The position numbers and the translations under genes were made by a program. Below, piece by piece: positions 6,283 through 12,948 of a stretch of 43,119 bases of DNA. The notes under the pieces were generated by a model. It searched no databases. It was not told the DNA's origin and saw nothing but the letters and a program-made list of their open reading frames with translations. Numbering within the stretch: the stretch's first letter is position 1; each line of letters opens with the position of its first letter. Source of the stretch: a virus; the IMG/VR virus record IMGVR_UViG_3300035182_000690, positions 1-43,119 of that record. One strand, written 5' to 3'.

Positions 6283-6756
6283 TTGAAAAAACAAAAACGT
6301 AAAATTGTTAAAATGTCAGGTGCTCAAGCAGATAGATTATTGAATGCTAAAAAATCTCAAGATCTAAAATGTAAATGTGGTACCGTTGTTCCACATACTA
6401 GTACCGATGCTGTTTCTGTCACTTGTTCAAAATGTACAAGTGCTTTAGTTCCATTTGAATTACCTTCAAAGAAAGCAAAAGTTGAGAAAAAAGTAGGATA
6501 TCCACGTGGGTGGAAATTAATGCAGCAATTTGTTTACAAAGATGGTACTGTTTATAGATTTGGTGTTGAATCTCCAAAATTAAAAGGTACTTTACCGGTA
6601 ACCGATGTTGATGCAATTAAAGAAACTCAACGTAAAAATCGTGAAGCAAATAAAATTAAAAAAGAAGCACGATTGTTAAAAAGATATAACAAAGCTAAAA
6701 AAGAAAAGAAAATTTCAAAAAAGAAAGCAAAGGCAAAATTAAATGTTACTGAATAA
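6283..6756 (+). CDS. Zinc-ribbon protein with basic tail
   Basis: A 157-residue protein starting at TTG with CGGTTA upstream. It has a zinc ribbon C30-x-C32 ... C48-x2-C51, then GYPRGWKLMQQFVYKDGTVY (about 72-91) and LKGTLPVTD, a block I recall from other T4-like environmental phages. From about 115 onward it is extremely basic, with lysine-rich repeats, typical of nucleic-acid binding. No enzyme function can be given. It opens the operon driven by the promoter at 6225-6255, and its end overlaps the deformylase gene by 14 bases. Confidence 0.75.
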   Translation: MKKQKRKIVKMSGAQADRLLNAKKSQDLKCKCGTVVPHTSTDAVSVTCSKCTSALVPFELPSKKAKVEKKVGYPRGWKLMQQFVYKDGTVYRFGVESPKLKGTLPVTDVDAIKETQRKNREANKIKKEARLLKRYNKAKKEKKISKKKAKAKLNVTE

Positions 6757-7570
6757 TTCCAATGATTTAAGCGCTGTTAAACAAGCATTTCCTGTGATTG
6801 ATGAAAAATTAAATTCTGCCGAAGATGCTGAAGTTGTTTCATCTGAAAATGTTATGGCTTCGGATAAAATAGAAAGTGTAGATTATTCCAATGTTGGAAA
6901 TGATCCTAGTATTACATTAGGACTTGATAGTGTTGGTAGAATTAATATTATAAAAGATAAAAATAAACTACGCCAAGTTTCACAAAAAGTTGAATCCGTT
7001 GAGTATGGTGAAAAAATTGCATTGTTACTTTTACAATCAATGAAAGAAAATCCATGTATCGGTTTATCAGCTCCACAAATTGGTATTTTTAGAAAGGTCT
7101 TTGTTGTAAACGTAAAAGAACCTGAGATTTTTATAAATCCTGAAATTATCGAAGCCTCATATGAAACAGTTCCTTATGTAGAAGGCTGTATGTCAATTCC
7201 AAATAAATCAAGCAAAACCGTTCGTAGACTTTCAATAAAAGTTAAAGCAGATAATTTTGAAGGTGTACGTGAGTTTGGTATTAAAGATCCTGATTCTATT
7301 AAAAGCAAAAAGGCATTATATGCCGATTTGGATTTATTAGAATGTGTTGCTATTCAACATGAATATGATCACTTGATGGGTATTCTAATGACTGATAGAT
7401 CATATGCAGGTATTACTCATGTTCGTACTGAACCTAAAATTGGTAGGAATGAAAAAGTTGAATTTATTAATGATAATAATGAAAAAATCATTGATAAATA
7501 TAAAAATGCAGATAAGCATTTCAAAAATGGTTATAGACTTTCAGTAAAAGAAAATAAGGAAAATAAATGA
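6743..7570 (+). CDS. def: Peptide deformylase
   Basis: A 275-residue peptide deformylase, which removes the formyl group from new N-terminal methionines. All three signature motifs are present: GLSAPQ at 107-112 (motif 1, G-x-G-x-AAPQ-like), EGCMS at 147-151 with the metal-binding C149, and HEYDH at 206-210 with metal ligands H206 and H210 and catalytic E207. The family is usually 150-200 residues; this one has about 65 extra acidic N-terminal residues with no recognised domain, an insertion of charged residues near 178-195, and a basic tail. Phage deformylases are known from marine T4-like viruses, where they may keep phage-coded proteins processed when host supply runs down. Confidence 0.92.
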   Translation: MLLNNSNDLSAVKQAFPVIDEKLNSAEDAEVVSSENVMASDKIESVDYSNVGNDPSITLGLDSVGRINIIKDKNKLRQVSQKVESVEYGEKIALLLLQSMKENPCIGLSAPQIGIFRKVFVVNVKEPEIFINPEIIEASYETVPYVEGCMSIPNKSSKTVRRLSIKVKADNFEGVREFGIKDPDSIKSKKALYADLDLLECVAIQHEYDHLMGILMTDRSYAGITHVRTEPKIGRNEKVEFINDNNEKIIDKYKNADKHFKNGYRLSVKENKENK

Positions 7571-7893
7571 AAACTATTTTAATTAGACATGGTGAATTTG
7601 CACCTGAATTAGTCTATATAAATATTGATTTAGATGAACCTAAACTTTTAGCATGGCTTAATGAAAATTATGGTCATTCTAAAGATGATCGTCGTGATAA
7701 GATGTTTGATACAAAAAGAAAACTAATACCAAGACCTGAAGTTGAAAGTGAATTAAATTCAATTTTAACGGCTGGTGTTGCAACACGTGTATTTTTATAT
7801 AATAATGATGTTGGTGCTCGTGTTTGGACATGCGAAGATCTTAAAGATCTTATTTTCAAATTTTATGGAAGAGTTGGTCATTATGGTAACTAA
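7567..7893 (+). CDS. Hypothetical protein
   Basis: A 108-residue protein overlapping the deformylase end by four bases (ATGA). No domain recognised. It begins MKTILIRHGEFAP, which recalls the RHGE start of histidine phosphatases, but there is no second conserved histidine block and the length is far too short, so I do not make that call. The middle is charged (HSKDDRRDKMFDTKRK), the C-terminus mixed. It is probably translated together with its neighbours. Confidence 0.65.
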   Translation: MKTILIRHGEFAPELVYINIDLDEPKLLAWLNENYGHSKDDRRDKMFDTKRKLIPRPEVESELNSILTAGVATRVFLYNNDVGARVWTCEDLKDLIFKFYGRVGHYGN

Positions 7894-8224
7894 AGTAAAG
7901 ATTAAAGAAATTGAGACTAAAGTTTTATCAAAAATCAAAGTGTATTGTTTATCATTTTGGAAATTTGTAAAACTTTATAGCTTAATAATATTATCTATTG
8001 TCTTTGGTTATTTAGTGCACACTGTTAGAACAACAGTTCAACATAAAGTCTTTGAATTTAAGACAGGTGATAGTATTAGTATTATGGTTGATGATAAAGG
8101 TCAATTAAATATAATTGATTTTAAAGCAAATTCGGTTACTATATTTGATGATTCATCAACTACAATTATTAACGGTCAAATACAAGCGCAAATGCAACGT
8201 TCATATTTGAATAAAATAAAATGA
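7883..8224 (+). CDS. Membrane-anchored protein next to the transglycosylase
   Basis: About 113 residues. The frame is open from 7775, but ATG codons at 7865 and 7883 are more likely; 7883 overlaps the previous stop in the usual way and has GAGTTGG upstream. A basic N-terminus (KVKIKEIETK) is followed by one membrane helix (YSLIILSIVFGYLVHTV), then a small beta-rich, probably periplasmic domain ending QIQAQMQRSYLNKIK. Its stop overlaps the transglycosylase start. A role in host lysis, for example spanin-like, is possible from position only; it lacks the proline-rich or lipoprotein features of known spanins. Confidence 0.6.
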   Translation: MVTKVKIKEIETKVLSKIKVYCLSFWKFVKLYSLIILSIVFGYLVHTVRTTVQHKVFEFKTGDSISIMVDDKGQLNIIDFKANSVTIFDDSSTTIINGQIQAQMQRSYLNKIK

Positions 8225-8733
8225 AATTAACACATTTATATATGTCACTGTTATTTTTTATAACAGTGACTATGTTTATTACTGATATAGTTAGAATAAA
8301 TAATATAGAAGCAGAAGTTGTAAAAATTCATAATATACAAACAAAGCAAAATATTATTTCACCTGAAGTGCAGGTTTATTTAAGTACTGTAAAATATTCT
8401 AAAGAATATAATGTACCAACGAAATATGCACTAAGAATGTTATATCATGAATCAACATATCGTGGCCCAATAGATAAAGATTATAATGCAAATTTAATTT
8501 CAAATCAAAATGCATTAGGAGCTGCACAAGTAATGTTAAGTACGGCAAATTCAATGTCGGATAGTGTATTAACATATGACCAAGTGTTATATGATATAGA
8601 CCTTAACATAAAAGTGTCAATGAAATATTTAAGTACATTATATGCAAAATATCATAGATGGGATATTGCATTTGGTGTATACAATACTGGGCATAAAGTG
8701 GTTAATGATTATGCCAAATCAATTACAAAATAA
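8221..8733 (+). CDS. Lytic transglycosylase, membrane-anchored
   Basis: A 170-residue SLT-type murein transglycosylase. A hydrophobic N-terminal segment (about 6-22) acts as signal anchor. The catalytic domain spans about 45-170: catalytic glutamate E77 in MLYHESTYRG, ALGAAQVMLSTA at 98-109 (the GLMQ-like motif), and the C-terminal SMKYLSTLYAKYHRWDIAFG...YNTG block. It would cleave peptidoglycan from the periplasmic side of the membrane. It could serve entry, lysis or virion assembly. Its first 50 bases contain a perfect 11-bp hairpin (8244-8270). It follows the membrane protein gene directly, suggesting a small envelope module. Confidence 0.85.
   Translation: MKLTHLYMSLLFFITVTMFITDIVRINNIEAEVVKIHNIQTKQNIISPEVQVYLSTVKYSKEYNVPTKYALRMLYHESTYRGPIDKDYNANLISNQNALGAAQVMLSTANSMSDSVLTYDQVLYDIDLNIKVSMKYLSTLYAKYHRWDIAFGVYNTGHKVVNDYAKSITK
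8244..8270. repeat. Perfect 11-bp hairpin inside a coding start
   Basis: GTCACTGTTAT (8244-8254) and ATAACAGTGAC (8260-8270) are perfect inverted copies around a TTTTT loop. It lies 23 bases inside the transglycosylase gene, over codons of the membrane anchor. A stem this long is strong for such AT-rich sequence. It might slow ribosomes or be bound by a protein, or may simply reflect codons for SLLFFITVT. Confidence 0.8.
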
Positions 8734-8745
8734 AGAGGTTATTAA

Positions 8746-9519
8746 ATGAAAGAATTAACACCAGAACAAGTTCAAGCAAATTATGATAGATTAATCGAAT
8801 GGATTAAAGATTCATCTAAACATGGATTTTCACAAGATCGTATTGATAAACTATTAAAATTATATGGTGAATTTGAAGAGAGAATTACTATGATGCCGGC
8901 ATCAGGTAAAGAACATTTTCATTCATGTTTTGTTGGTGGTTATGTTCATCATGTTTTGAATGTTATCAGATGTGCAGAAGAATTGCATGAATTGTGGATT
9001 CGTATGGGTCAATTTGAGAATTATGAATATTCAGAATTAATGTTCGTTGCATTAAATCATGATATTGGTAAATTGGGAGATTTAGATAATGAATTATATG
9101 TTCCAGTAACTGAAGATTGGAAACGCAAACGTGGTGAAATGTATGATACAAATACAACTATTAAAAATGTAATGCCACATCAAGATAGAGCTTTATGGTT
9201 CTTACAAGAATATGATATTCGTATTACTGAAAATGAATTTATCGGAATTAGACTTCATGATGGTTTATATAATAAAGGTAATGAAGAATATTTAGTTTCT
9301 TGGTATGATTCTAAACAAATCAAAAATAACTTACCATATATAATTCATCAAGCCGATATGATGGCTATGCGTATTGAATACCAAGATTGGAAATTTGGTG
9401 AAAAGAATATAAAGGTTCTTAAATCAGGAAAACAGTCGGCACAAGCAAAAGCAGTTGATGTTTTCAAAGAATTTACTTTAGGTGACATGTCAGCAATATT
9501 AAATAAAAAGAAGTCATAA
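8746..9519 (+). CDS. HD-domain phosphohydrolase
   Basis: A 257-residue HD-superfamily protein. Metal-ligand candidates appear in the family order: H57 in KEHFHS, H68/H69 in GGYVHHVLNVIRCAEEL, the H105-D106 doublet in ALNHDIGKLG, H145 in MPHQDRA, H171 in IRLHDG, and D204 in IIHQADMMA. The LNHDIGKLG and QADMMA motifs are as in bacterial HD phosphohydrolases acting on nucleotides or RNA ends. Similar genes occur in marine T4-like phages, but the substrate is not known. AGAGGTTA precedes the ATG. It sits between the envelope module and the sigma factor gene. Confidence 0.85.
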   Translation: MKELTPEQVQANYDRLIEWIKDSSKHGFSQDRIDKLLKLYGEFEERITMMPASGKEHFHSCFVGGYVHHVLNVIRCAEELHELWIRMGQFENYEYSELMFVALNHDIGKLGDLDNELYVPVTEDWKRKRGEMYDTNTTIKNVMPHQDRALWFLQEYDIRITENEFIGIRLHDGLYNKGNEEYLVSWYDSKQIKNNLPYIIHQADMMAMRIEYQDWKFGEKNIKVLKSGKQSAQAKAVDVFKEFTLGDMSAILNKKKS

Positions 9520-9520
9520 T

Positions 9521-9826
9521 ATGGAAATACATATTGAATTATATAATACAATAGTTACTATATATGCATTAGTTGCAACATATGTTGCTATTAATACTTA
9601 TAGAAAACTAACAGTTATGGAATCTATATTAATTTCATTTGAACATTATAAAAGTTTAATGATATTACGATTTAATGATGCACTTAAGAAAATTAAGGAT
9701 ATTGATATTCGTGGTTCATTTGAAGCCGATGATGAAATTGGATGGACTTATAAATTTATAACAAATGAAATTAAAGAGTTACACGAAAACGTTGTTAACT
9801 ATTTTACTAATAAACCTACGGAATAA
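9521..9826 (+). CDS. Small membrane-anchored protein conserved in T4-like phages
   Basis: A 101-residue protein with one membrane segment at about 8-26 (TIVTIYALVATYVAINTY) and a cytoplasmic helical part containing GSFEADDEIGWTYKFITNEI (about 65-84). The FEADDEIG-x-x-(F/Y)K motif recurs in small proteins of marine T4-like phages as I remember them, always next to replication or regulatory genes, without known function. It begins one base after the HD gene ends and stops two bases before the sigma factor gene. Confidence 0.7.
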   Translation: MEIHIELYNTIVTIYALVATYVAINTYRKLTVMESILISFEHYKSLMILRFNDALKKIKDIDIRGSFEADDEIGWTYKFITNEIKELHENVVNYFTNKPTE

Positions 9827-9828
9827 AT

Positions 9829-10572
9829 ATGTTAACTCAATTGAGTAAAATTAAAAAGAAAAAGGGTAAGGTGTATTTTACACCTGATACTGAAGCTGCA
9901 GTGTTAGAATATATTGCTGAACCTGATGTGTTAAAACGAAGTATTATCTATAAAGATCGTATTGAGTTTGCATTGGATAAAATGGCAGAAAGTATTATTA
10001 ATACTAAAAAGTTTTCATATATTAATGAATCATTTTATGATATTAAGCATGAATTAGTTGCTCATATTTTATTAAACATAAGTAAAATATCTCCAGAAAA
10101 AGGTAGGGCATTTTCATACTTTACACGTTCTATGATTAATTATTTAATATTATGGAATAGGCGATGTGAAAGACGAATGAAAAATGAAATGTCAATGTCA
10201 GGTAATGATGATTCTGAAAATAGTTTTGCATTGGACATAAAAGATGAATCATATGATATTGATGAAAAAAATGATGATATATCAACATTCATACAACAGT
10301 TTATAATTTATCTTAAAGAAAATTCATATGAAATATGTAAAGGTAGAAAAAAATACCAAAATATATTATCAGCAATAATACACCTATTGGAAAATAAGGG
10401 AATGGACATCATTTCAAAGAAATCAATATTTGTATACATCCGCGAAATGACAGATGACACATCTCAAAACATCAACAGAATATTAAACGTAATGAAAAAA
10501 ATATACCTAAATGCATATTCTTCATATAAAGAACATGGTTATTTAGATATGTCAAAAAAATATTATAATTAA
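9829..10572 (+). CDS. 55: gp55-like late sigma factor
   Basis: A 247-residue protein resembling T4 gp55, the sigma factor that directs host RNA polymerase to late promoters. Visible: KVYFTPDTEAAVLEYIAEPD at about 14-33, a helical region with IIYKDRIEFALDKMAESIINTKKF (sigma region 2-like, about 39-62), and KGRAFSYFTRSMINYLILWN at about 91-110, the core-binding and promoter-melting segment shared with gp55 relatives. The C-terminal third is acidic, then helical and basic. It is followed by a terminator. The repeated TATATTTA boxes in this window are its likely targets. It lacks the regions 3 and 4 of full sigma-70 factors, as gp55 does. Confidence 0.85.
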   Translation: MLTQLSKIKKKKGKVYFTPDTEAAVLEYIAEPDVLKRSIIYKDRIEFALDKMAESIINTKKFSYINESFYDIKHELVAHILLNISKISPEKGRAFSYFTRSMINYLILWNRRCERRMKNEMSMSGNDDSENSFALDIKDESYDIDEKNDDISTFIQQFIIYLKENSYEICKGRKKYQNILSAIIHLLENKGMDIISKKSIFVYIREMTDDTSQNINRILNVMKKIYLNAYSSYKEHGYLDMSKKYYN

Positions 10573-10591
10573 TCATTATACTCCTACAAGC

Positions 10592-10622
10592 AGGCGGTTA
10601 TCGTAAGGTACCCGCCTTTTTT
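10592..10622 (+). terminator. Rho-independent terminator after the sigma gene
   Basis: AGGCGG (10592-10597) pairs with CCGCCT (10612-10617) around a 14-base loop, followed by an unbroken T run (10617-10622). A clear intrinsic terminator 20 bases after the gp55-like gene, ending the operon that starts at 6283. Confidence 0.9.
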
Positions 10623-10642
10623 ATTTATTTTTAGTACTTTCT

Positions 10643-10650
10643 TATATTTA
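10643..10650 (+). promoter_or_regulatory. Candidate late promoter box TATATTTA
   Basis: TATATTTA directly after the terminator, 38 bases before the ATG at 10688. No TTG lies at the host-like distance upstream. It would start transcription of the structural block. Confidence 0.65.
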
Positions 10651-10687
10651 TATAGACAAGGTTATAATATAACAATTCAAGGAAAGT

Positions 10688-11125
10688 ATGGATAAAGATA
10701 CTACAATATTTGGTGAGATATCACTATCAAATATTTATGCAGATATTTATAATAGTTCTAAAAATAAATCAAGTCAAATAGACTTCTTTTTAGAAAAATT
10801 AAATAGTCTAATTAAACAACCACAAGATGCTATGATTATTGTACCTTTAATTAAAGAATATTTTGAGGTTGCGGTTGCTAATGATGGAAATATGGTTAAA
10901 TTAGCAGCTATTATACAACGTATGATAAGTGCTATAAAAATAGGCGGAGGTGGTGAAACAGGTGCATTCACTGAAGATGAAAGACAAAGTTTAATTAAAG
11001 ATATTAATGCCCAACGTGCATTAGCAAAATCAGTAGATACAAATGTTAGTAATAGATTAACAACATTAATTGATAAAGCGGATGCCGCTATAAAAGATTT
11101 AGAAGGTGAAAATGTAAATGTTTGA
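10688..11125 (+). CDS. Conserved hypothetical protein of the structural block
   Basis: A 145-residue, mainly helical protein. SLSNIYADIYNSSKN near residue 12 and MIIVPLIKEYFEVAVANDGNMVKLAAIIQRM (about 49-79) match, as I recall, a short protein found beside baseplate hub genes in environmental T4-like phages. A glycine run (residues 85-88) separates it from a helical C-terminal part. Function unknown; a structural or assembly role is inferred from position only. AAGGAAAG precedes the ATG. It overlaps the hub gene by eight bases. Confidence 0.75.
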   Translation: MDKDTTIFGEISLSNIYADIYNSSKNKSSQIDFFLEKLNSLIKQPQDAMIIVPLIKEYFEVAVANDGNMVKLAAIIQRMISAIKIGGGGETGAFTEDERQSLIKDINAQRALAKSVDTNVSNRLTTLIDKADAAIKDLEGENVNV

Positions 11126-12185
11126 AAATAACAATGAATTAATAAGTAGTTCAACATTATCAAGTAAGTTACCACAGAATCAAAATGGTATTAAATCAAA
11201 CATTGCAGAAGTAACTGATATTATATTAGATGAAAATCATGTACTTTATACGGGTCCAAATGACATTGGTAAGGCCGTTATAAATATACTTGATGGAAAT
11301 CCTAATCCTGAAGGTGTATTAGCAACACCTGGGACTAAAAATATTTTTGTAATACCAATTATTGGTGAATTGGTAAAATTTTATTATATTTTAGATAAAG
11401 TATATTATGAAGCCCCTATTAGTTATATTGGAGATGTATTTGAAAATACAAGTAATAAGTTAGTTACTGGTGATAAAGTAACATCATCATCTACCAACAT
11501 TTCAAACTTCAAATCAAGTGGCCCTAAACCAACGGTCGCACCATCATCAACACCAACAACGGATAATAAGCTAAATAAGCTAAATAAATCTAAACAGGTT
11601 GATATGGTCCCTGGAATGTTAATGATTCAAAGTAGGTTTGGAAGTGCTATGATATTTTCATACGATAAAGATGCAAGATATCAAAACATAACAATTACTA
11701 ATAATGCATTGAACAATGATAATAGTATATTTATATGTGAGCAAAATGTCGAATTTAATGCATCAACAAATGGTAAACAGTATTATTATAATAATTTATC
11801 AGAACCTGTTTTTAAGGGTAAACAAATAATATTAAATTCAGATAGAATAATATTAAATTCAAATCAAAATGAAATTTCAATATTTTCAAAACGTAGTTTA
11901 TATGGTAGTGCTAATGAAAAAATAATATTTGAATGTGGTGATAATATAATACTTTCTACAGCAAAATCAATTTCATTGAAAGCAAATAAAATTACCATTG
12001 GAGATGGTGCAACAATCCCAGCAGTTTTAGGAACAAAATTAACACAATTAATTTCTAAGATAATACAAGAAATGACTAAACTTACATTTGGTGCACCTGG
12101 GACACCACCTGTTAATTTACCTTCAATATTAGCATTGAATAGTGAAGTAACTGGAATATTAAGTAATAATGTAAAAATAATATAA
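11118..12185 (+). CDS. 5: Baseplate hub / spike protein, gp5-like
   Basis: A 355-residue protein with the outline of a T4 gp5-type hub. Residues about 20-115 look like the OB-fold (GIKSNIAEVTDIILDENH; NIFVIPIIGELVKFYYILDK), followed by a serine/threonine/proline linker (about 116-160). Residues 170-300 carry short repeating strands (FKGKQIILNSDRIILNSNQN, IIFECGDNIILSTAKSISLKANKI) as in the spike beta-helix. There is no lysozyme domain, unlike T4 gp5. The linker contains a 9-base direct repeat AATAAGCTA (11565-11573 and 11574-11582). It should form the central membrane-piercing part of the baseplate. Confidence 0.8.
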   Translation: MFENNNELISSSTLSSKLPQNQNGIKSNIAEVTDIILDENHVLYTGPNDIGKAVINILDGNPNPEGVLATPGTKNIFVIPIIGELVKFYYILDKVYYEAPISYIGDVFENTSNKLVTGDKVTSSSTNISNFKSSGPKPTVAPSSTPTTDNKLNKLNKSKQVDMVPGMLMIQSRFGSAMIFSYDKDARYQNITITNNALNNDNSIFICEQNVEFNASTNGKQYYYNNLSEPVFKGKQIILNSDRIILNSNQNEISIFSKRSLYGSANEKIIFECGDNIILSTAKSISLKANKITIGDGATIPAVLGTKLTQLISKIIQEMTKLTFGAPGTPPVNLPSILALNSEVTGILSNNVKII

Positions 12186-12189
12186 TTCA

Positions 12190-12197
12190 TATATTTA
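12190..12197 (+). promoter_or_regulatory. Candidate late promoter box TATATTTA
   Basis: TATATTTA followed by TTATAAAAAGG, in the 32-base gap between the hub gene and the ATG at 12218. There is no TTG at the host-like distance upstream. It would give an internal start for the large tail block that runs to about 28785. Confidence 0.6.
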
Positions 12198-12217
12198 TTA
12201 TAAAAAGGTTAAGAAAA

Positions 12218-12577
12218 ATGGATGAAGCAAGATTTATAAAAATACTAAGAACTGTTGTTAGACAAGAGTTAGAAATAGCATTTAAGAAATTAGAAGAAAA
12301 TAATATTCTTTCTGATGATAAAGATGATGTATTAAAACTTATTAATAATAACGTTCCAAGAGTTGGTCAAAAACAACAAAAAAAAGTACAAGAATCACAA
12401 CGCCCTAAAATACAATTTAAGAATCCAGTATTGAATGATATCATGAATAATACTATAGATGATATTCCTGAAGGTGATACCGCTCCTAATGCATTAGATG
12501 CGATATCAGTAACAGATAAAAAATATGGTACATTTTTAGATAATGTTTTCAACAAAGATTATTCAGGTCAAATTTAA
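12218..12577 (+). CDS. Conserved hypothetical protein before gp25
   Basis: A 119-residue protein with a helical N-terminus (FIKILRTVVRQELEIAFKKL), a glutamine/lysine-rich, probably disordered middle, and a C-terminal KYGTFLDNVFNKDYSGQI motif that resembles the tail of small proteins found next to gp25 in other T4-like phages. Probably an accessory of baseplate assembly; not identified further. AAAGGTTA precedes the ATG, and gp25 follows after three bases. Confidence 0.7.
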   Translation: MDEARFIKILRTVVRQELEIAFKKLEENNILSDDKDDVLKLINNNVPRVGQKQQKKVQESQRPKIQFKNPVLNDIMNNTIDDIPEGDTAPNALDAISVTDKKYGTFLDNVFNKDYSGQI

Positions 12578-12580
12578 TAA

Positions 12581-12943
12581 ATGATAAGTAACCCATTAAG
12601 TATTAAATATCCTATAGAACCATCAAAAAAAGATGGATCTTTTAGTTTAAATTATACAACGCTTGAACATATAAAAACAAAAATAAGAATATTGTTTTCA
12701 TGTGAAGAAAATGAAAGATATTTCAATCTTACTGGTATGTCATTAACAAAGTATTTATTTGAACAAAATGATGAAACTAGCAATAAGAAAATAAAAAAAG
12801 ATATTATTGATAGCCTACGGACTTACATTCCAGAAATAACGGTTACTAATGTTACAATAGAAAAAATAACGGATCATGATACTCAAGTTTCAATAAACTT
12901 TATGTATTTTGGTACATCAGCAGTAGTTAAAATTAAAGTTTAA
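12581..12943 (+). CDS. 25: Baseplate wedge protein gp25
   Basis: A 120-residue protein of the GPW/gp25 family. The core is visible as DGSFSLNYTTLEHIKTKIRILFSC at about 18-41, ending in the usual turn before the cysteine/glycine-like position, followed by an acidic helix KKDIIDSLRTYIPEI and the C-terminal strand pair VTIEKITDHDTQVSINFMYFG. In T4, gp25 joins wedge proteins gp6 and gp53 and helps start sheath assembly. It is followed five bases later by the gp6 homologue, the same order as in many contractile tail systems. Confidence 0.85.
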   Translation: MISNPLSIKYPIEPSKKDGSFSLNYTTLEHIKTKIRILFSCEENERYFNLTGMSLTKYLFEQNDETSNKKIKKDIIDSLRTYIPEITVTNVTIEKITDHDTQVSINFMYFGTSAVVKIKV

Positions 12944-12948
12944 GGTAT

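Noticed and set aside
7567-7605. RHGE at the start of the 108-residue protein as a histidine phosphatase
   Set aside because: No second histidine motif, length too short for the family.
7775-7882. Longer start for the membrane-anchored protein at 7775
   Set aside because: Over 100 bases of overlap with the previous gene; the extra residues look like a shifted-frame translation of it.
11565-11589. Short tandem repeat AATAAGCTA in the hub gene
   Set aside because: Two copies plus a partial one in a low-complexity linker (NKLNKLNKSK); no sign of a function beyond linker length.
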